NCBI RefSeq assembly: GCF_000003815.2
Contig: NC_049985.1
Location: forward strand, 11,709,699-11,773,698
Origin: Branchiostoma floridae
Lineage: Eukaryota > Chordata > Leptocardii > Amphioxiformes > Branchiostomatidae
Direction: 5' to 3'
Length of the DNA: 64,000 nucleotides
The translations under genes were made by a program, and so were the position numbers. The notes under the pieces were generated by a model. The model saw only the letters and a program-made list of their open reading frames with translations, had not been told where the DNA came from and did no database searches. Below, in pieces: positions 8,800 to 20,931 of the stretch. The stretch's first letter is position 1; every line of letters begins with the position of its first letter.

Positions 8800-11407
8800 C
8801 TAACTTTCTTCCTCTGAATCAGAGTCTGGTTCAAAGAATATATCGTCATTCTCACTTTCACCAGAAGACGGCCCATCAAAGTACCCTGTGTAGTAACAAT
8901 CAAAGGAAGCTTTCTCTTTAGACTGTTCTGACTCAGCATCTAACTCTGTCTCAAAACCTGGATGTGGAATGTCATTAAACACTTCGGAGATGATAAGTAA
9001 GATTTCCTTGGCATGTGCCTGACGGAACACAGGTAGTTTGTTCACATCCTCTAGCGTGAATATATGAGCACAGTGTTCAACAACAGCGTCAATCAGTTCA
9101 TCAGTGAACAAATGGTAACACTGAGCAGGTAAGAAAAGTGGAACATTGGGATGCAGGGATGCCTGGTACTCCAACAACAACTCCCTTAAAAGCTCTTGCT
9201 GTTCCTCATCTACCTCTCTAGTTTGGCCTGGCCAGTTGAACTCTGATTTGTTGAAAAGCTTTTCAGACAGTGAACATGACATAGAGCAATCATCACCTGC
9301 ACACTTACATGTACCGTGGCAGCTGGTGCAACACTTATGGCCTGGCTGTACAGATACAGGAGTGTCTTCAAAATGACCCACCAACCGTTTCCTGATACAA
9401 GTTTCGCCACTGTTCCCTTCCACAAACTCTTTCACAGCTTTATCAACTTTCATGAGTTGCTCATCCTTGTAATACAACACGGCCTGACCCTCCTTACCCT
9501 CACAGCCTGCTCTGCTCATCATCAGGAGAATATTCTCCATGTCCTCTGGAGGACCGTACATCACGACTTTGCCAACATTCTTGACGTCAATCCCCTGACC
9601 CAGGGCAGCAGTAGCCACCACCACCCTACAGCTCCCCTCTCCCACTAAGGATCTCCTAACTCTGTCCTTGAGCTTGGCCAGAGTAGCACTGTGGTATATT
9701 CCAATGAGCATATTAGCAGAGATCTTCTCCTCCCCAATCCAGGCATCATCTCCCAGTTCATGCTTGAGATAGCTAAACACTTTCCCCACTGCATTTAAGT
9801 GTCTACAGTAAATAATGATACACTCCATATCCAGCCCTTTGTCGCGCACTTCATCAACTATCCAGTCAAGAGATTCCATCTTGCACATGTCATCAGGAAA
9901 GGGTACAAGAGCTAGTCGAACACTGCGCTTGTTGGGACTGGCTCTTACAACGTGGGCTTCCTCCAGCTGCAAGATGCTCCTCACCCTCCCCACAGCCTGC
10001 AGGTCTGCTGATGCTGTCAGCGCCATGATCGGGGTTCCTACAGGAGAAAAGTTTCAACAACTATCAATGAGTGAATGATGAATTAAGACCTGTATTGCAT
10101 ATCTATGCCCCATTGAGTTAAGTATACACCACAACAAAGGCATGTTTACAAACATGTGGATCATTATACAAATGTGTAGTACACATTTGTATAATGATCC
10201 ACATGTTTGTAGGATGGGGCAACAGAATCTTTTTGTTCATTTTCCATAAACACAAAAAATAAACAGACATTTGGTAAATAATCAGATGAAACCTTACTTT
10301 GAAACTTTGTTTCTTAGAAGGAAAATTGATAAATTACAATCATATGATTCATCCTTCACTCACCTTCCTTTACCAGAGACCTGAGCTCTGGAAGTTCATA
10401 GAAGGCTTGTCTGAGTTCAGACTGATATTTTGACTGCCGGCCCCTATAAAGAAAACAGAGATTGCGTCAGAAAGATTATAGAAATCACAACAATGCGGTT
10501 TTATCCTACTCTTCAACTTCAAGCAGTGGTTAGGCTCCGGCTTTTTTTTTTTACTTTCAGTTAATGAGTTATGCGTTTGTATCGGGCTTTCTATTTTGTA
10601 CCCGTTTTCTTGATGCCTCGCGGTCCATTTTTCTCACCTCCATGATATGGGACGGGAAATCAGAGACACTATGATAAACTATGCATATGTAAAGCCATTT
10701 CAAGCGGTAGACCGCTGAGCGGTAAGATCAAGGACTCGAAGGAGTCGCCGAGGCGATGCAAGGTCATGCAAAATGCATGGCATCATTTCCACGAAATAGT
10801 AGAAGATTCTGCATTTGATAACGTAAAATTGTTTCAGGCACGTTGTGATTAAAGACGATATGCACAAGATTATGAGAAGTGAATGGTACCATTTGTATGC
10901 CAGATGGGCGTCGTCTACAACAACTCCAGCGAGGTTTTCCCGGTAGACTGCAGAAGACAGCATGTCCCTCCACTCATCTTCCAGCATCCACCGCTCTGGA
11001 CCTCCCAACACGAGCGGGAACTCTCCTTTCGCGATCCCTTCGGCGTCATTCCCACCAAGCTGTGCCACTTTCACACCAACTTTTGTCGCTTCTCGTATTT
11101 TGTCCTCCATCAAGTCCACGGGCTGAAGATGCTCCGTGTTTTGAAACTCCTTGATCAGAGCCACCCGCGGTGTCAACACGATGACAATAGGGTTGACGCG
11201 ACCTAACTTTTCGAACACCATTGGGGCGATCTGATAGACCAAATCTTTGCCAAACCCAGGGGGTAAGAACGCCAAAACATCTTTCCCACCAGCGAAAGCC
11301 TTCAAGGCCTCAATTTGCTCAGGTTTTAGTGAAGGAATGCCGTCCAGTTCAGCCAAAACTGATGCGATTGCTGAGTCGACTTCACTCTCACTTCGTGTGG
11401 CAGCCAT
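8800..11407 (-). CDS. RecQ-like helicase family protein with altered ATPase motifs
   Basis: Three exons: 11407-10890, 10443-10364 and 10037-8800, all GT-AG and in phase, giving 611 residues. The order of superfamily-2 motifs is RecQ-like: LKPEQ (Q motif), LPPGFGKDLVYQ (Walker A), VLTPRVALIKE (Ia), VVDDAHLAYKWG (motif II), IMALTASA (III), IIYCRHLNAVGKV (IV), VVVATAALGQGIDVKNV (V) and MSRAGCEGKEGQAVLYY (VI). A cysteine-rich stretch (CCTSCHGTCKCAGDDCSMSC) follows, then an acidic C-terminus (DDIFFEPDSDSEEES). No RQC or HRDC domain is evident. RecQ proteins normally read GK[ST] and DE[AC]H; here GKD and DDAH replace them. It therefore may bind or hydrolyse ATP poorly, or belong to a divergent invertebrate RecQ-like family. 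It lies between the two NME copies on the opposite strand. Confidence 0.85.
10147..10211. repeat. Perfect 32-bp palindrome with a one-base loop
   Basis: Bases 10147-10178 and 10180-10211 are exact reverse complements around a single G at 10179. The arm begins TACAAACATGTGGATCATTA. It lies in intron 2 of the RecQ-like gene. Transcribed from either strand it would form a long hairpin. Confidence 0.9.
10506..10602. mobile_element. Solo arm related to the 11893-12109 MITE
   Basis: Shares GGTTAGGCTCCGGC, a T-run and TCGGGCTTTCTATTTTGT in the same order and spacing as one arm of the element at 11893-12109. No second arm is present. It lies in intron 1 of the RecQ-like gene. Confidence 0.55.
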
Positions 11408-11892
11408 GTTGAAGGAGATGAGGGACCGTACGGTAATTCCCCGGGGGACGTACAGGGGAGGGGGTGCTGTTCAGATGGAGTGGGTGGCCATGGAAAATAA
11501 TTCGCGAAGAGAAGGACCAATGGAAAATAGACTTGTCCTGGCGGTAGGGCCGCGTTTAGAATGAAAAGAATTAGTCAAGCCATCCGAGTACCGGTCATCC
11601 CTCTGGTAAATAACGCCTAGTCCCTAACTCAAAAGTTATTTTCAAGCAGATGCAAGGCAGATTTACGTCAAGGGGAAGACTTTATGATAAGTGCGTTTTA
11701 TAACCCGACAAGGTCAGAATACTGGGCAGGACTACTTTGAAAGGTAATAAAGGAGACCATATACATCAGGGCACCCCAGCCATCACTGAACAGAGACGTG
11801 CGTCTTGTTAACCTCATTGGTTCTTCCAACTCTGAAAGAAAGACGATGTGGCCTCAGTAAAATGTTAAAGGGCATACATTATGAGAAACAGC

Positions 11893-12109
11893 TACTCTCC
11901 AAGCAGAAGCTAGGCTCCGGCTGTTTTTTTTAACGTTTTTTAGTCGTTTTTTTCGGGCTTTCTATTTTTTTATTTTATCTTGCTGCATGTGTCAAAACCT
12001 AACACAAGGTGGCGTACTTCAAGAAAAATGACAAAATAGAAAGCCCGATAAAAACGACTACAAAAAAACGTTAAAAAACAGCTGGAGCCTAACCTCTGCT
12101 TGGAGAGTA
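11893..12109. mobile_element. 217-bp MITE with 9-bp target duplication
   Basis: The ends are inverted copies: TACTCTCCAAGCAGAAGCTA on the left, and TAGCCTAACCTCTGCTTGGAGAGTA-type sequence on the right (differing at a few bases). The arms extend inward about 80 bp to the CGGGCTTTCTATTTT block. The flanks are the 9-bp direct repeat AGAAACAGC (11884-11892 and 12110-12118). Duplications of 9 bp are typical of Mutator-like elements, but I see no transposase. It lies between the 5' end of the RecQ-like gene and the upstream region of NME copy B. Confidence 0.8.
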
Positions 12110-12554
12110 AGAAACAGCCCCTTCATGACATTGTAACGCCAATCACTACGTCTTAAACAAAAAAAGTTCAACTGTATTTATACGTCAAACATTTTCACGG
12201 TATCCGAAGTATGTAACGGTTCAATAGACAATGTATTGTAAAAAGAAATCACGATTTAATTGTAGATTCTACAATCAGCCTGATGATCTTACTAATTATC
12301 TAGAAGGCTGATATGCGTAGTTATTACACATATAACTAGATCTTTAATGCTAGTTTAGGCACACTGCTAGCCTATGGCTCATACGCGTTAGTCATGAATA
12401 ATCTACAGTGTGCTAGAGTCTAAATGATTTTCCCTTAAGTTCCAACTCTAGAAGTGTTGAGTAGATTAATTGAGTGCTTCTCCCCAAAAGGACCTCTTTC
12501 TTTTGTCCAAAAGAAGCCATATACATTACACTCGCCACAGTACAAGCCATAACC

Positions 12555-12670
12555 TCCCATGACCCCACGCCCTTCTCCCTTACGTGTGTTGTTTTCAAAT
12601 AGAGACGTCACACGCAGTTAAAACTGGCGGCAGTGTATACTAGCTACCACCGGTCTGGCGATTTGAGGCC
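12555..12670 (+). promoter_or_regulatory. Conserved upstream block of NME copy B
   Basis: Counterpart of 1850-2040 upstream of copy A. It keeps CCCTTACGTGTGTTGTTTTC and AGCTACCACCGGTC, with intervening sequence shortened. This suggests a promoter or untranslated first-exon region carried along in the duplication. Confidence 0.4.
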
Positions 12671-12850
12671 GATTAAAAATCGATTCAGTTCGACACGCAG
12701 GAAGACACGCCCCCCATATGGAACATCAGTGGATCTCTTGCCGACATGTGATTTGTGTGCATGATCTCAGCGACGCTTAAAGATCAAGGACATTGTATGT
12801 AAAAGCTTGTAAATGTCAACGCAAAGATTGTCCGCTGGATTTCCCAACGG

Positions 12851-13017
12851 ATGCAGTACGTGCGCAACCGGTACCACATTATGACGCGGTACACGATTAT
12901 CTATGCTTGTTCAAGGGCGAGGAAGACGGACTTTGTGTTGAACAAGCCACGGAGCTGCGTTGGACTGCTGTATCGTGATAGAGTGGGGCAACAAGCTATG
13001 TCATCGCTATCTACCTC
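12851..13017 (+). CDS. Candidate N-terminal leader exon of NME copy B
   Basis: An open segment from ATG 12851 (MQYVRNRYHI, with a second in-frame ATG at 12881) runs 55 codons plus two bases to a GTAAG donor after 13017. Joined to the TTCAG acceptor before 14256 it reads S-K-M-A-E-K, in frame with the kinase, and predicts a 212-residue isoform. The leader is rich in Arg, Lys and Ser with few acids, as in mitochondrial presequences. The same frame and donor exist upstream of copy A. If unspliced, the donor itself creates a TAA stop, so the alternative is a free-standing 56-codon small ORF. It is weakly conserved at the protein level. Confidence 0.45.
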
Positions 13018-14259
13018 GTAAGGACTATCCTATTTGATTTTCAGAGATGAGTGCATATGATGTTTTTCTGTGGTAAATCATGCATGGAACGAATATTGGA
13101 GTCTAAGCATAACAACTGCTCAAAAGTTAATGAACACCAACTAGTACATAGTACAACAGATCATACAGATTAAAACGCTTCTGGGATATATTAAAAAAAG
13201 ATGGCATGGGTAAAACCTCCTGCGTTTGAAATGGCATATCTCAAAAACTTCTGGCAAGTTCTGCCTTAGAAAAGCTTAATGCCCCACCAATTAGCTACTT
13301 GCTATCCCAAAGCCATTCATGATAAGCTTAGTAGAATAGCCGCGGCAACCAGCCAATACTGTAAATGGGGCTGAAAGGCTAAATGCCCTAGCCTAAGTAT
13401 CAGCCTGGTTAATTTACCAGTGAACTAAAATGTCCTAGATTATTTATGTATATAGATATGAGCTAATTTGGTGGGGGTCCTATGGGGGGTCAGTTTTGTT
13501 TTGTGTTTTATTTTCTTGTTTGTGTGTAGTGGGAAGATCCAACCGTTTCTCAACAGTTTGTAGATAATGGCGATGAACACGAAACGTCGTAAATGCAACT
13601 TATCCTACGGATTTAACAAAAAAGAATATGTGTCAATGACCTATAATTAACGTTAATAGTAATTTAAAGTTTGACAAGAAAGTCCCCCCAAAAAGTCGTT
13701 AGAAAATAAACTTGCAAATAAACTTCCATTATAATAATATTTTACTAAAAAGATTTGGTAAGACTAAGAACATAACGTTAGTATTCTCATCAGCAATCCT
13801 ATAATGTTAAAGCTTCTAATGTCTTTATGCGAACTGTTGACCCCATTATCAGCTGAACTCTGTCCATAAATAAATCATATTCTGTATATCACATGGTTCC
13901 CCAAGTACCGCACATACGATTAGGACGATACCAATGGCTTCTACTTTTCGGAGTGTTTTCTCATTAATGGAGGGGATGATAAGTTTTTGTCACTTTCTAA
14001 ATGAAACAATCAAATAATAGACGGCACTATTTTAAGTTAACAATAAAATTCAAATATCAAATTTGGTACCATGATGCTACGAAAGATTTAATATTTTAAG
14101 TTTTAGTAGGTTTAAGAAATTGACACCCCTATATGTAAAGTAAACTAGTCTACTTTGCCGCGTGTCACATGTCAACCGGTCTCTTTTTCTCCCCGGCCGC
14201 CATCTTGTGCCTGCATGCTTGCTACTCTCCTGTGGATATTGCACCAAATCTTCAGTAAA

Positions 14260-16470
14260 ATGGCAGAAAAGAACAAGGAACGCAGCTTCATCATGATCAA
14301 GCCCGACGGTGTCCAACGCGGGCTGGTGGGAGAAGTCATCAAGCGCTTCGAACAGAAGGGCTTCAAGCTGGTGGCCATGAAGTTCATGCAGGTATAGAAA
14401 AGGCTACAGGCCATGCATGCATGCTCTTGATGCCATGAGGTCTGGGGTTTAAATTTTAAAAGGCTTGACGTTGCACGTGTCGGTCCGTTAAGTAATTTAA
14501 ACGCGTTTTCCTGCTTCCAAGTTGCCGGATACAAAAGTTATGCACAGTTTACAATTTAATTTTCCTGAAATTTATTTTCTGTGGAGTGTCGATTCGAATT
14601 ATTATGCACGCGTGGTTGTCAGGTTTTTGTTCTCAAATTCTGCACCTGTGCAACAGATCAAGATGAAAAGAACTTCGTATTTTAAAAAGCTTGATAAGTC
14701 CTTTTTTGTCATAATAGCTGACATTTTTTTTGGGGGGGGGGGGATCAGGAAGGTTTACATTTTGAATGTAAGGAAATGATTGACATACTAGTATGACGTC
14801 ATTGTTCAGAAGGCCATGGTAGGGTGTGGTCAGTCAATCAACCAGTGAATGAAGTGGTCTGTGTCATAATGTTGTACAAATGTGGTGTTCTGTCTTGTTT
14901 TGCAGGCTTCTGAAGACCACATGAAGAAGCACTACATTGACCTGGCGTCAAAGGGATTCTACGCTGGTCTGTGCAAGTACATGTCAAGTTCACCTGTCGT
15001 TCCAATGGTGAGGATACAGGCCATTTTTATGTCCAACATCGTAATATGATTAAGCTTTGTGTAGTTGGTACATCTACCAGTTTCTGTATGTATCTGTATC
15101 AATATTGCTGGTATGATTGCCCTTTCGGAGTAACACACCAGCTTCGCAGGCATGCAGCAGCTGGTTATATCACACCGAACGACTTGTCACAAGCTCGTGA
15201 GGATGCGCCTACTGTACTTGATGACAATGAATTCCACTCAGTGATAGTTGTAGGAAAGAACAAGTATTTGAACGCATCAGTCCCATTCCAAGTTCTTGTC
15301 TGAGCTGGTTTAGATAACTCAGCTATTGATCAATATCAACTCGACACCACAAAATGTGAACAGATAACTTTCCATGTTCAAGGTTAACTAAGATTAAGAA
15401 GACAACATTGACTGATGAGCAAATATACAATGTATATCCAATTATCTATTCATAACATTTTTGTACTGATAGGACAGAAGCTAGCCTGGTAACCATGACA
15501 TCATGACCTCCACAGTATCTCTATGCACTTGGAATGTTGGCCACGCACTGTCACCCAGCTCATTTGTACATACCAGGGGTTAATAGTTTCGCACATTGCA
15601 CCTCATTGGTTTCAGTTGCTCATCAAAAGAAGAGAAGACTGGCTGGAAATTTAACATAGGCTGTCAGCAAAAAAAAAACCTATGCTTAGTAAGTTAGTAG
15701 GACTGAGCCCAGTAAAACTCCACTAAGCTGGCCTGTGGAAAAAGGTTGCCAGATTTACTGAAGTCTTGCGTTGTTCGTGTGTTGCTTTCAGGTGTGGGAA
15801 GGTCTGGGTGTGGTCAAGACTGGACGTGCGATGCTGGGAGAGACCAACCCTGTAAGTAGTTAGTCCTACTTTCCAATTTTGCTGTCTAAATCTAGAACAA
15901 CAGAACTCTGCTGCTTTCTTGCATTTGTTCAAATTGTGCACCCGTCTGAAAATCTTCAGGAGTTAAGTGGGGAACTAAGTCATGATTCCATTCTTTTCCT
16001 TAGGCTGACTCCAAGCCAGGGACCATCAGGGGCGACTTCTGTGTACAAATTGGAAGGTAGGTGTCAACTGTAACAAGGATAACGTATTCCTATTTGAATA
16101 TCTTTGAATAGCTTCTCGAGTTGTTTTGTTATCAGTTTGCAACACATTTTTCTTCTATTAGAGTTGTGTTTACCCCAAACTGTGATACAGTACACTCCTC
16201 TGAAAATGATTAGAACAGCCCCTTTTATTTCAGTTCAAGGTGACCTTAAGAGACAGGTGGGAATCAGTAGGCCATTAATATTATAATGCTAAGACATCAC
16301 TTAAGCTGTGTTACGAAGTGCTCATGATAGTACTTAACCATTTCTGTAGGAACCTTGTCCACGGTAGCGACTCGGTTGAGAGCGCAAAGAAGGAAATCGC
16401 GCTGTGGTTCAAGGACGACGAGATCCCGACCTATACTGCCGGCCAGTACGACTGGGTGTACGAAGACTAG
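14260..16470 (+). CDS. Nucleoside diphosphate kinase (NME family), copy B
   Basis: Exons 14260-14391, 14906-15007, 15792-15851, 16004-16056 and 16350-16470, all GT-AG and in phase, give 155 residues from ATG 14260 ([20 protein letters not shown]). This is close to the usual 150-155 residues of cytosolic group I NDP kinases such as NME1/NME2. All catalytic landmarks are intact: the KPDG lysine and aspartate, HY before [20 protein letters not shown], and [10 protein letters not shown] with the catalytic histidine. Exon boundaries match copy A exactly. The start is chosen by family alignment, but a GTAAG/TTCAG pair allows a longer form from 12851. It is the better preserved of the pair and a likely housekeeping NDP kinase. 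Confidence 0.93.
15101..15200. repeat. Dispersed repeat shared with 26505-26610
   Basis: Contains CCCTTTCGGAGTAACACACC and GCAGCAGCTGGTTATATCAC. Near-identical motifs occur in the same order at 26505-26610 in an INF2 intron. It is probably a short interspersed element of unassigned class; here it is in intron 2 of NME copy B. Confidence 0.55.
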
Positions 16471-19400
16471 GATACCACCGTCTTACACAAGCCAAGTCAC
16501 AGCCTTAGCAGACTCTAGCAGATTCCCCTACATTCCTGTAAGCGTGTCTTTGTGTTTTTGTGACGTCCTGTCTTTCAAAATGAATATGTAACACAAGAAT
16601 GTACCTTAAATCTCAGTCTGTAAACTAATCCCTGGTATTGCTGCCCACTGTGTGAGCAGACTAGTTCTGAGAAATCGTGTACTGGATGACCTGAAGTATA
16701 ACTTTAGTCCAGTTCAGTATCCAATGTGAGTAGTTTACAGACAAACCACATCTTGTCTTTGTTCATTTGAAACTAGGACTACTTCTCAACTTTATATGAA
16801 ACACACTTCAGTCATTACAGGAAGGGTGTCATTTGTTGTGCATGTTACGTACAAAATGTGTGATTTGTCGTACAATGAATTTCCAGCATTGATTTGTGAG
16901 TGTACTGCAGGGGTTTGTGTTGGGCCCCAGCTTGGTTTGTGCAAGACTACCGTACATCATTAAAGCTAGATTGCACCTCAGACTTTGTCATGTTTTGTCC
17001 TTTGTGAACTGGTCTAAATTCAATGACAAGTATTAATTGTAGGGTAGTGTTGCAAGAAAATGCTGTCAAAAAGTTTGCACAATTTTTCTTTTCTTGCACC
17101 AGTTAATGCCAATTTGTAAAGGGAGATCCCATAACATATTCATGTAAGTGGCCTGTCCATGTTTTTCGTATCATCTTATGCACAGTAAAGCATAACAGGT
17201 TTTTAATCCTCTTCCAATGTACTAGTATCCCCACTCCTCTCAGTCAGTGCCAACTTTCCTAGCAGTACAGTCCCTAGCCACAACCTCACACGTAGCAAGA
17301 CTTGGTCACGTGTCTACCCTACCATGTTAAGATATCACACAAGCAAATGATGGTTGCACACCGTCCTTTATTTTACTACAAAATCCATAGCATTTTATGT
17401 GCATGGAATGATCACCGACGTATGATATTGGTGTGGCATATTGTTATGCACGCAAATATTTGTTAAAAAAATAGATAACTTCCTGCATGAGCAGGATGGT
17501 TACTCTTAACCACTCAAATCTTACCTTTTTTAAACACAAGAAGTTAGTTATTGTGTCCATCACGTAATAATAATAGCCATTTCAAAGGTACAAGATCTTC
17601 TTAGAAATAAATGCATACATGTAATTGATATACGTTGTAAACATGAATGGCCCCAAATAGTTTTGAATCAATGAATAAATCTATATGACAAACATGTTCA
17701 CCTGTAACTTGTGACTACAACTCGCTTTTTTTGACAACTTACAAGTCTGACAAATATGTCCTCATGACCGACCATTTGATGGGAATAGTAGACTTTTGAG
17801 ATAATATTTGCAACTATTTCAGATGCACATTTGTCAAGTAGACAAGAAGATTGATAAACAATGGGGTCTCCATTGAAGTTGAGTTCAGAAGAATGTAAAT
17901 TTACAAATTATTGCAAAGCAAACTTAGACTAGCCTGGGCACCATCAGCATTTTTGACTTGTATTTCTGCATCCATATGCATGTATATTTTCTAAGTCAGA
18001 GCTACCGCAAACAAGAGAAAAGCAAGCCCGATGACAAAAACGTATTGTGAATTTCATGAAACAAATATTACAAAAGACTTTAATTTAGTTTTCTGCCCTT
18101 GTAAGTTTTGTGGTGCTGTGAAAATGAAGAGTATTCTTTGAGTTTGTGGCTGAAAGTATGGTAGACTAGTAATACAATGGAATGCGGAACAAACCTTCAC
18201 AGTTGAGATCACAGTAAAAACTGCAAACTAAATACCAATTTCACAATATACAGCAATCTTTTTGGCCAATCACATTGTTGATGTCATGGCTGGTGCCATT
18301 ATTTAAGATATTATACATGATAGGAGGTAGCTGTATACATGTGGCCATAAATGCATGATATCTCCTAATGATATAAACACATATAATATCACATATAGAA
18401 ATTTACCATATATTGTTGGCATAGACCTATCTATCAACAGTATTGTTACAACATTTTCACAAGCAACACACATTTAAGACAAAATGGTTCTCCTTTCCTT
18501 GCATAATGCACATTTTCTGAGTCATGACAAACTTTCGTTAAATTTCATATGATCACAAACTTTCCAGTCTGATAGGCTTAATTGCACCTATTTTTTCATA
18601 AATATTTCTCCAAGAAACTCAACTGGTTGCTTTAAGTTTACATGTATCTCCTTGTAACATTCATCAGATAGTTCTTATAGTGTAATAGAATTATTGGAAA
18701 TTATAAAATCTATCCTTTAACAGCAGCTATTGTACAGACTGTTAGGTCTGCTGCTTTTAGCAAAGCATAATTATATAAGCTACTAGGTAGTTTAGCCAGA
18801 CTAAAACTATGCTTTTGGTTGCACACCTGACCAAATAATGGCCAGTCAACTACAGGTTAAGTAAGCCAACATCATAATAACAAGAAATAAAATCTGACAG
18901 GCTTACTAAACAGCTTGGAGGGTTCATACTTTTTAGACACCTATGATTTAGATGCAAAAGAAAAATTATATTACAACATGGTACATTGTGAAAAGTCATA
19001 AGTCTTACTGCAACCTCTGTCACAAGGAGCCATTATCTACTAAGTTTGATATTGACATTGCACAAAAATCTGAACCTAGAGTCTTTTTTTAATCTTTTCT
19101 TTTATACCCGAACTTGTCTTGATTTGACCTTTTGGAAGATGTTACATGTACTGCAGGAATTTTATGTATGTTTATTGCTATGTTTTCAATCCCTGCATAC
19201 ACGGTTTTGTTTTTGCTTCACCAGACAAGTCAGAGAAAAAAAGAATATGACAAGGAATTTCATTTACACAAAACACTCAATAAGTTAATTATCTTTCTTC
19301 TGTCATGGATTGTCTCTGGTACAAAAAGTAAAATTATCTTCTTTGATGACAATTTCAGATTCTGTTGTCCATCTCAGTACATGGTAGAACACCAGTTCTC

Positions 19401-19540
19401 TGAACTATAGAGGATGGCAACATTGACATAATGCTACCAAAATCTTACCTCTCAACAGCTGATATTACATGAGGATGTGTTTATGGGTGGATAGTAGATA
19501 CCTCTGGTAATTCTTTGTTAGCTTTTGATGCAATATGGGC
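16471..19540. other. 3' UTR and intergenic sequence downstream of NME copy B
   Basis: About 3 kb of AT-rich sequence without a supported gene. An ATTAAA at 16959-16964 is a candidate poly(A) signal for NME copy B. The INF2 transcript, running on the opposite strand, may end in the 17-20.6 kb range, but no poly(A) signal is decisive. Confidence 0.5.
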
Positions 19541-19542
19541 TT

Positions 19543-19890
19543 AGGCCACTCTGACTTAATTTTATGGATGACATCCTCTAGAGACCCCAAGACTAATAGT
19601 GCTAAACCAGAGGACTAAACATCCAGTCCATTCTTTTACAGGTTTGGTTTGTCTTATGTTTACCTCTAGTAATACTGTAAGAGACAATCGTCGCCATTTC
19701 ATTTTTCTACCATGCTCCCTGACCATGTACCCCCTTTAAAATACCCTGGATAGCAGATCTTCTGGCAAGCATAGAATTCTGATTGACGAGAATACTTTAG
19801 GGTCACATGTGGCCACATTTTTTTTAGAACAGGCAAAAATCAATGCATGCGCAAATGTCATCCATAAAATGAAGTCTGAGTGTGGCCTAA
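19543..19890. mobile_element. MITE-like element, same family as 7328-7793
   Basis: Left end CTTAGGCCACTCTGACTTAA and TTTATGGATGACATCC. The right end is the inverted copy (GTCATCCATAAAATGAAGTC and onward to GTGGCCTAAG). Length about 345 bp, with no coding capacity seen. Confidence 0.65.
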
Positions 19891-20931
19891 GTAACAAGCG
19901 CTGACATGGCAGAAATTGAGACAACTATATGATTGGAAATATTAATGCATCTATAGTAGTCAAAACATTCTGCAGGAAAGAGAGGGTATGGGCAAAGCAT
20001 CCACCCATATTTGAGTCATTTTTTTAACACTTTTCAGATGTTGTTCTCTAAGATATAGCCAGGTTGAGTCACAACATCATGAGAAGCATCTTTTCTCAAG
20101 AAAGATTTATGCTTTCAAGTTTAAAGTTCATAACACATCACCAGCTGTAACCTACAGTGCTGGTTACTGCAGGGTGTTTAGCAAACATAGATGCTCCTCT
20201 GCCTTCTCCTGGAAAAGCCATGACAGTGCCGCCATCTTTTCAAACCATCAAAATACATCTGATCAGGATTTAAAGATGTCATCTTAATATTTTCTGTATA
20301 AGGTTCCCTCCAGTGGCCATAGCCACTATCTACGAATCTTGCATTATTTATATGAACTCTGAGAGGTATATATCATGACCAGATGTCTATGTTGGGAACC
20401 ACCTCACATATATATTTTTTATAACTCGTCTTATTTCCAACCCTTTCCAGTTGTCAAGCAAGCATGAGCCTCAATTCAGAGGGAGTTTGATATGACATGC
20501 ATACTCCTATCAGTCACACACAGCCTCTTTTGAAAAGCTGGTGCACATATCATTACACCAACAGCATTGCTTTAATGCTACTTTTAACCACCTTTTTATA
20601 CCTTTCACATACTCCCCACATATTTCAAACCACCCTGTTTATTTTTATTTGTTGGATGGTTGAAGCTTCACAATCAGTTAAGTTGGCTTTCTTCCATATT
20701 GCACATATTTGCTATAAGTGATTTGATAATCTGCTGATACATTTCAGAAATTAATTTTTTTCTACCAAGCAGTTTTTTTTTTTTTGTGTGCCTTCTTTTA
20801 ACTTTGTGAGGCAGCATGATATCCGATATGGAATATCTCAACATTTTGCAACAATGCTCCCCAAAAGCTTTCAAGTTTCAGCAAGTTTTTTCTTTCTTAC
20901 GTATAAGACCCAAAGGATGGAACCTACACTT

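Noticed and set aside
14720-14745. T-run followed by an 11-G run in NME copy B intron 1
   Set aside because: Simple homopolymers with no further G-runs for a quadruplex; possibly sequencing-sensitive but not a feature.
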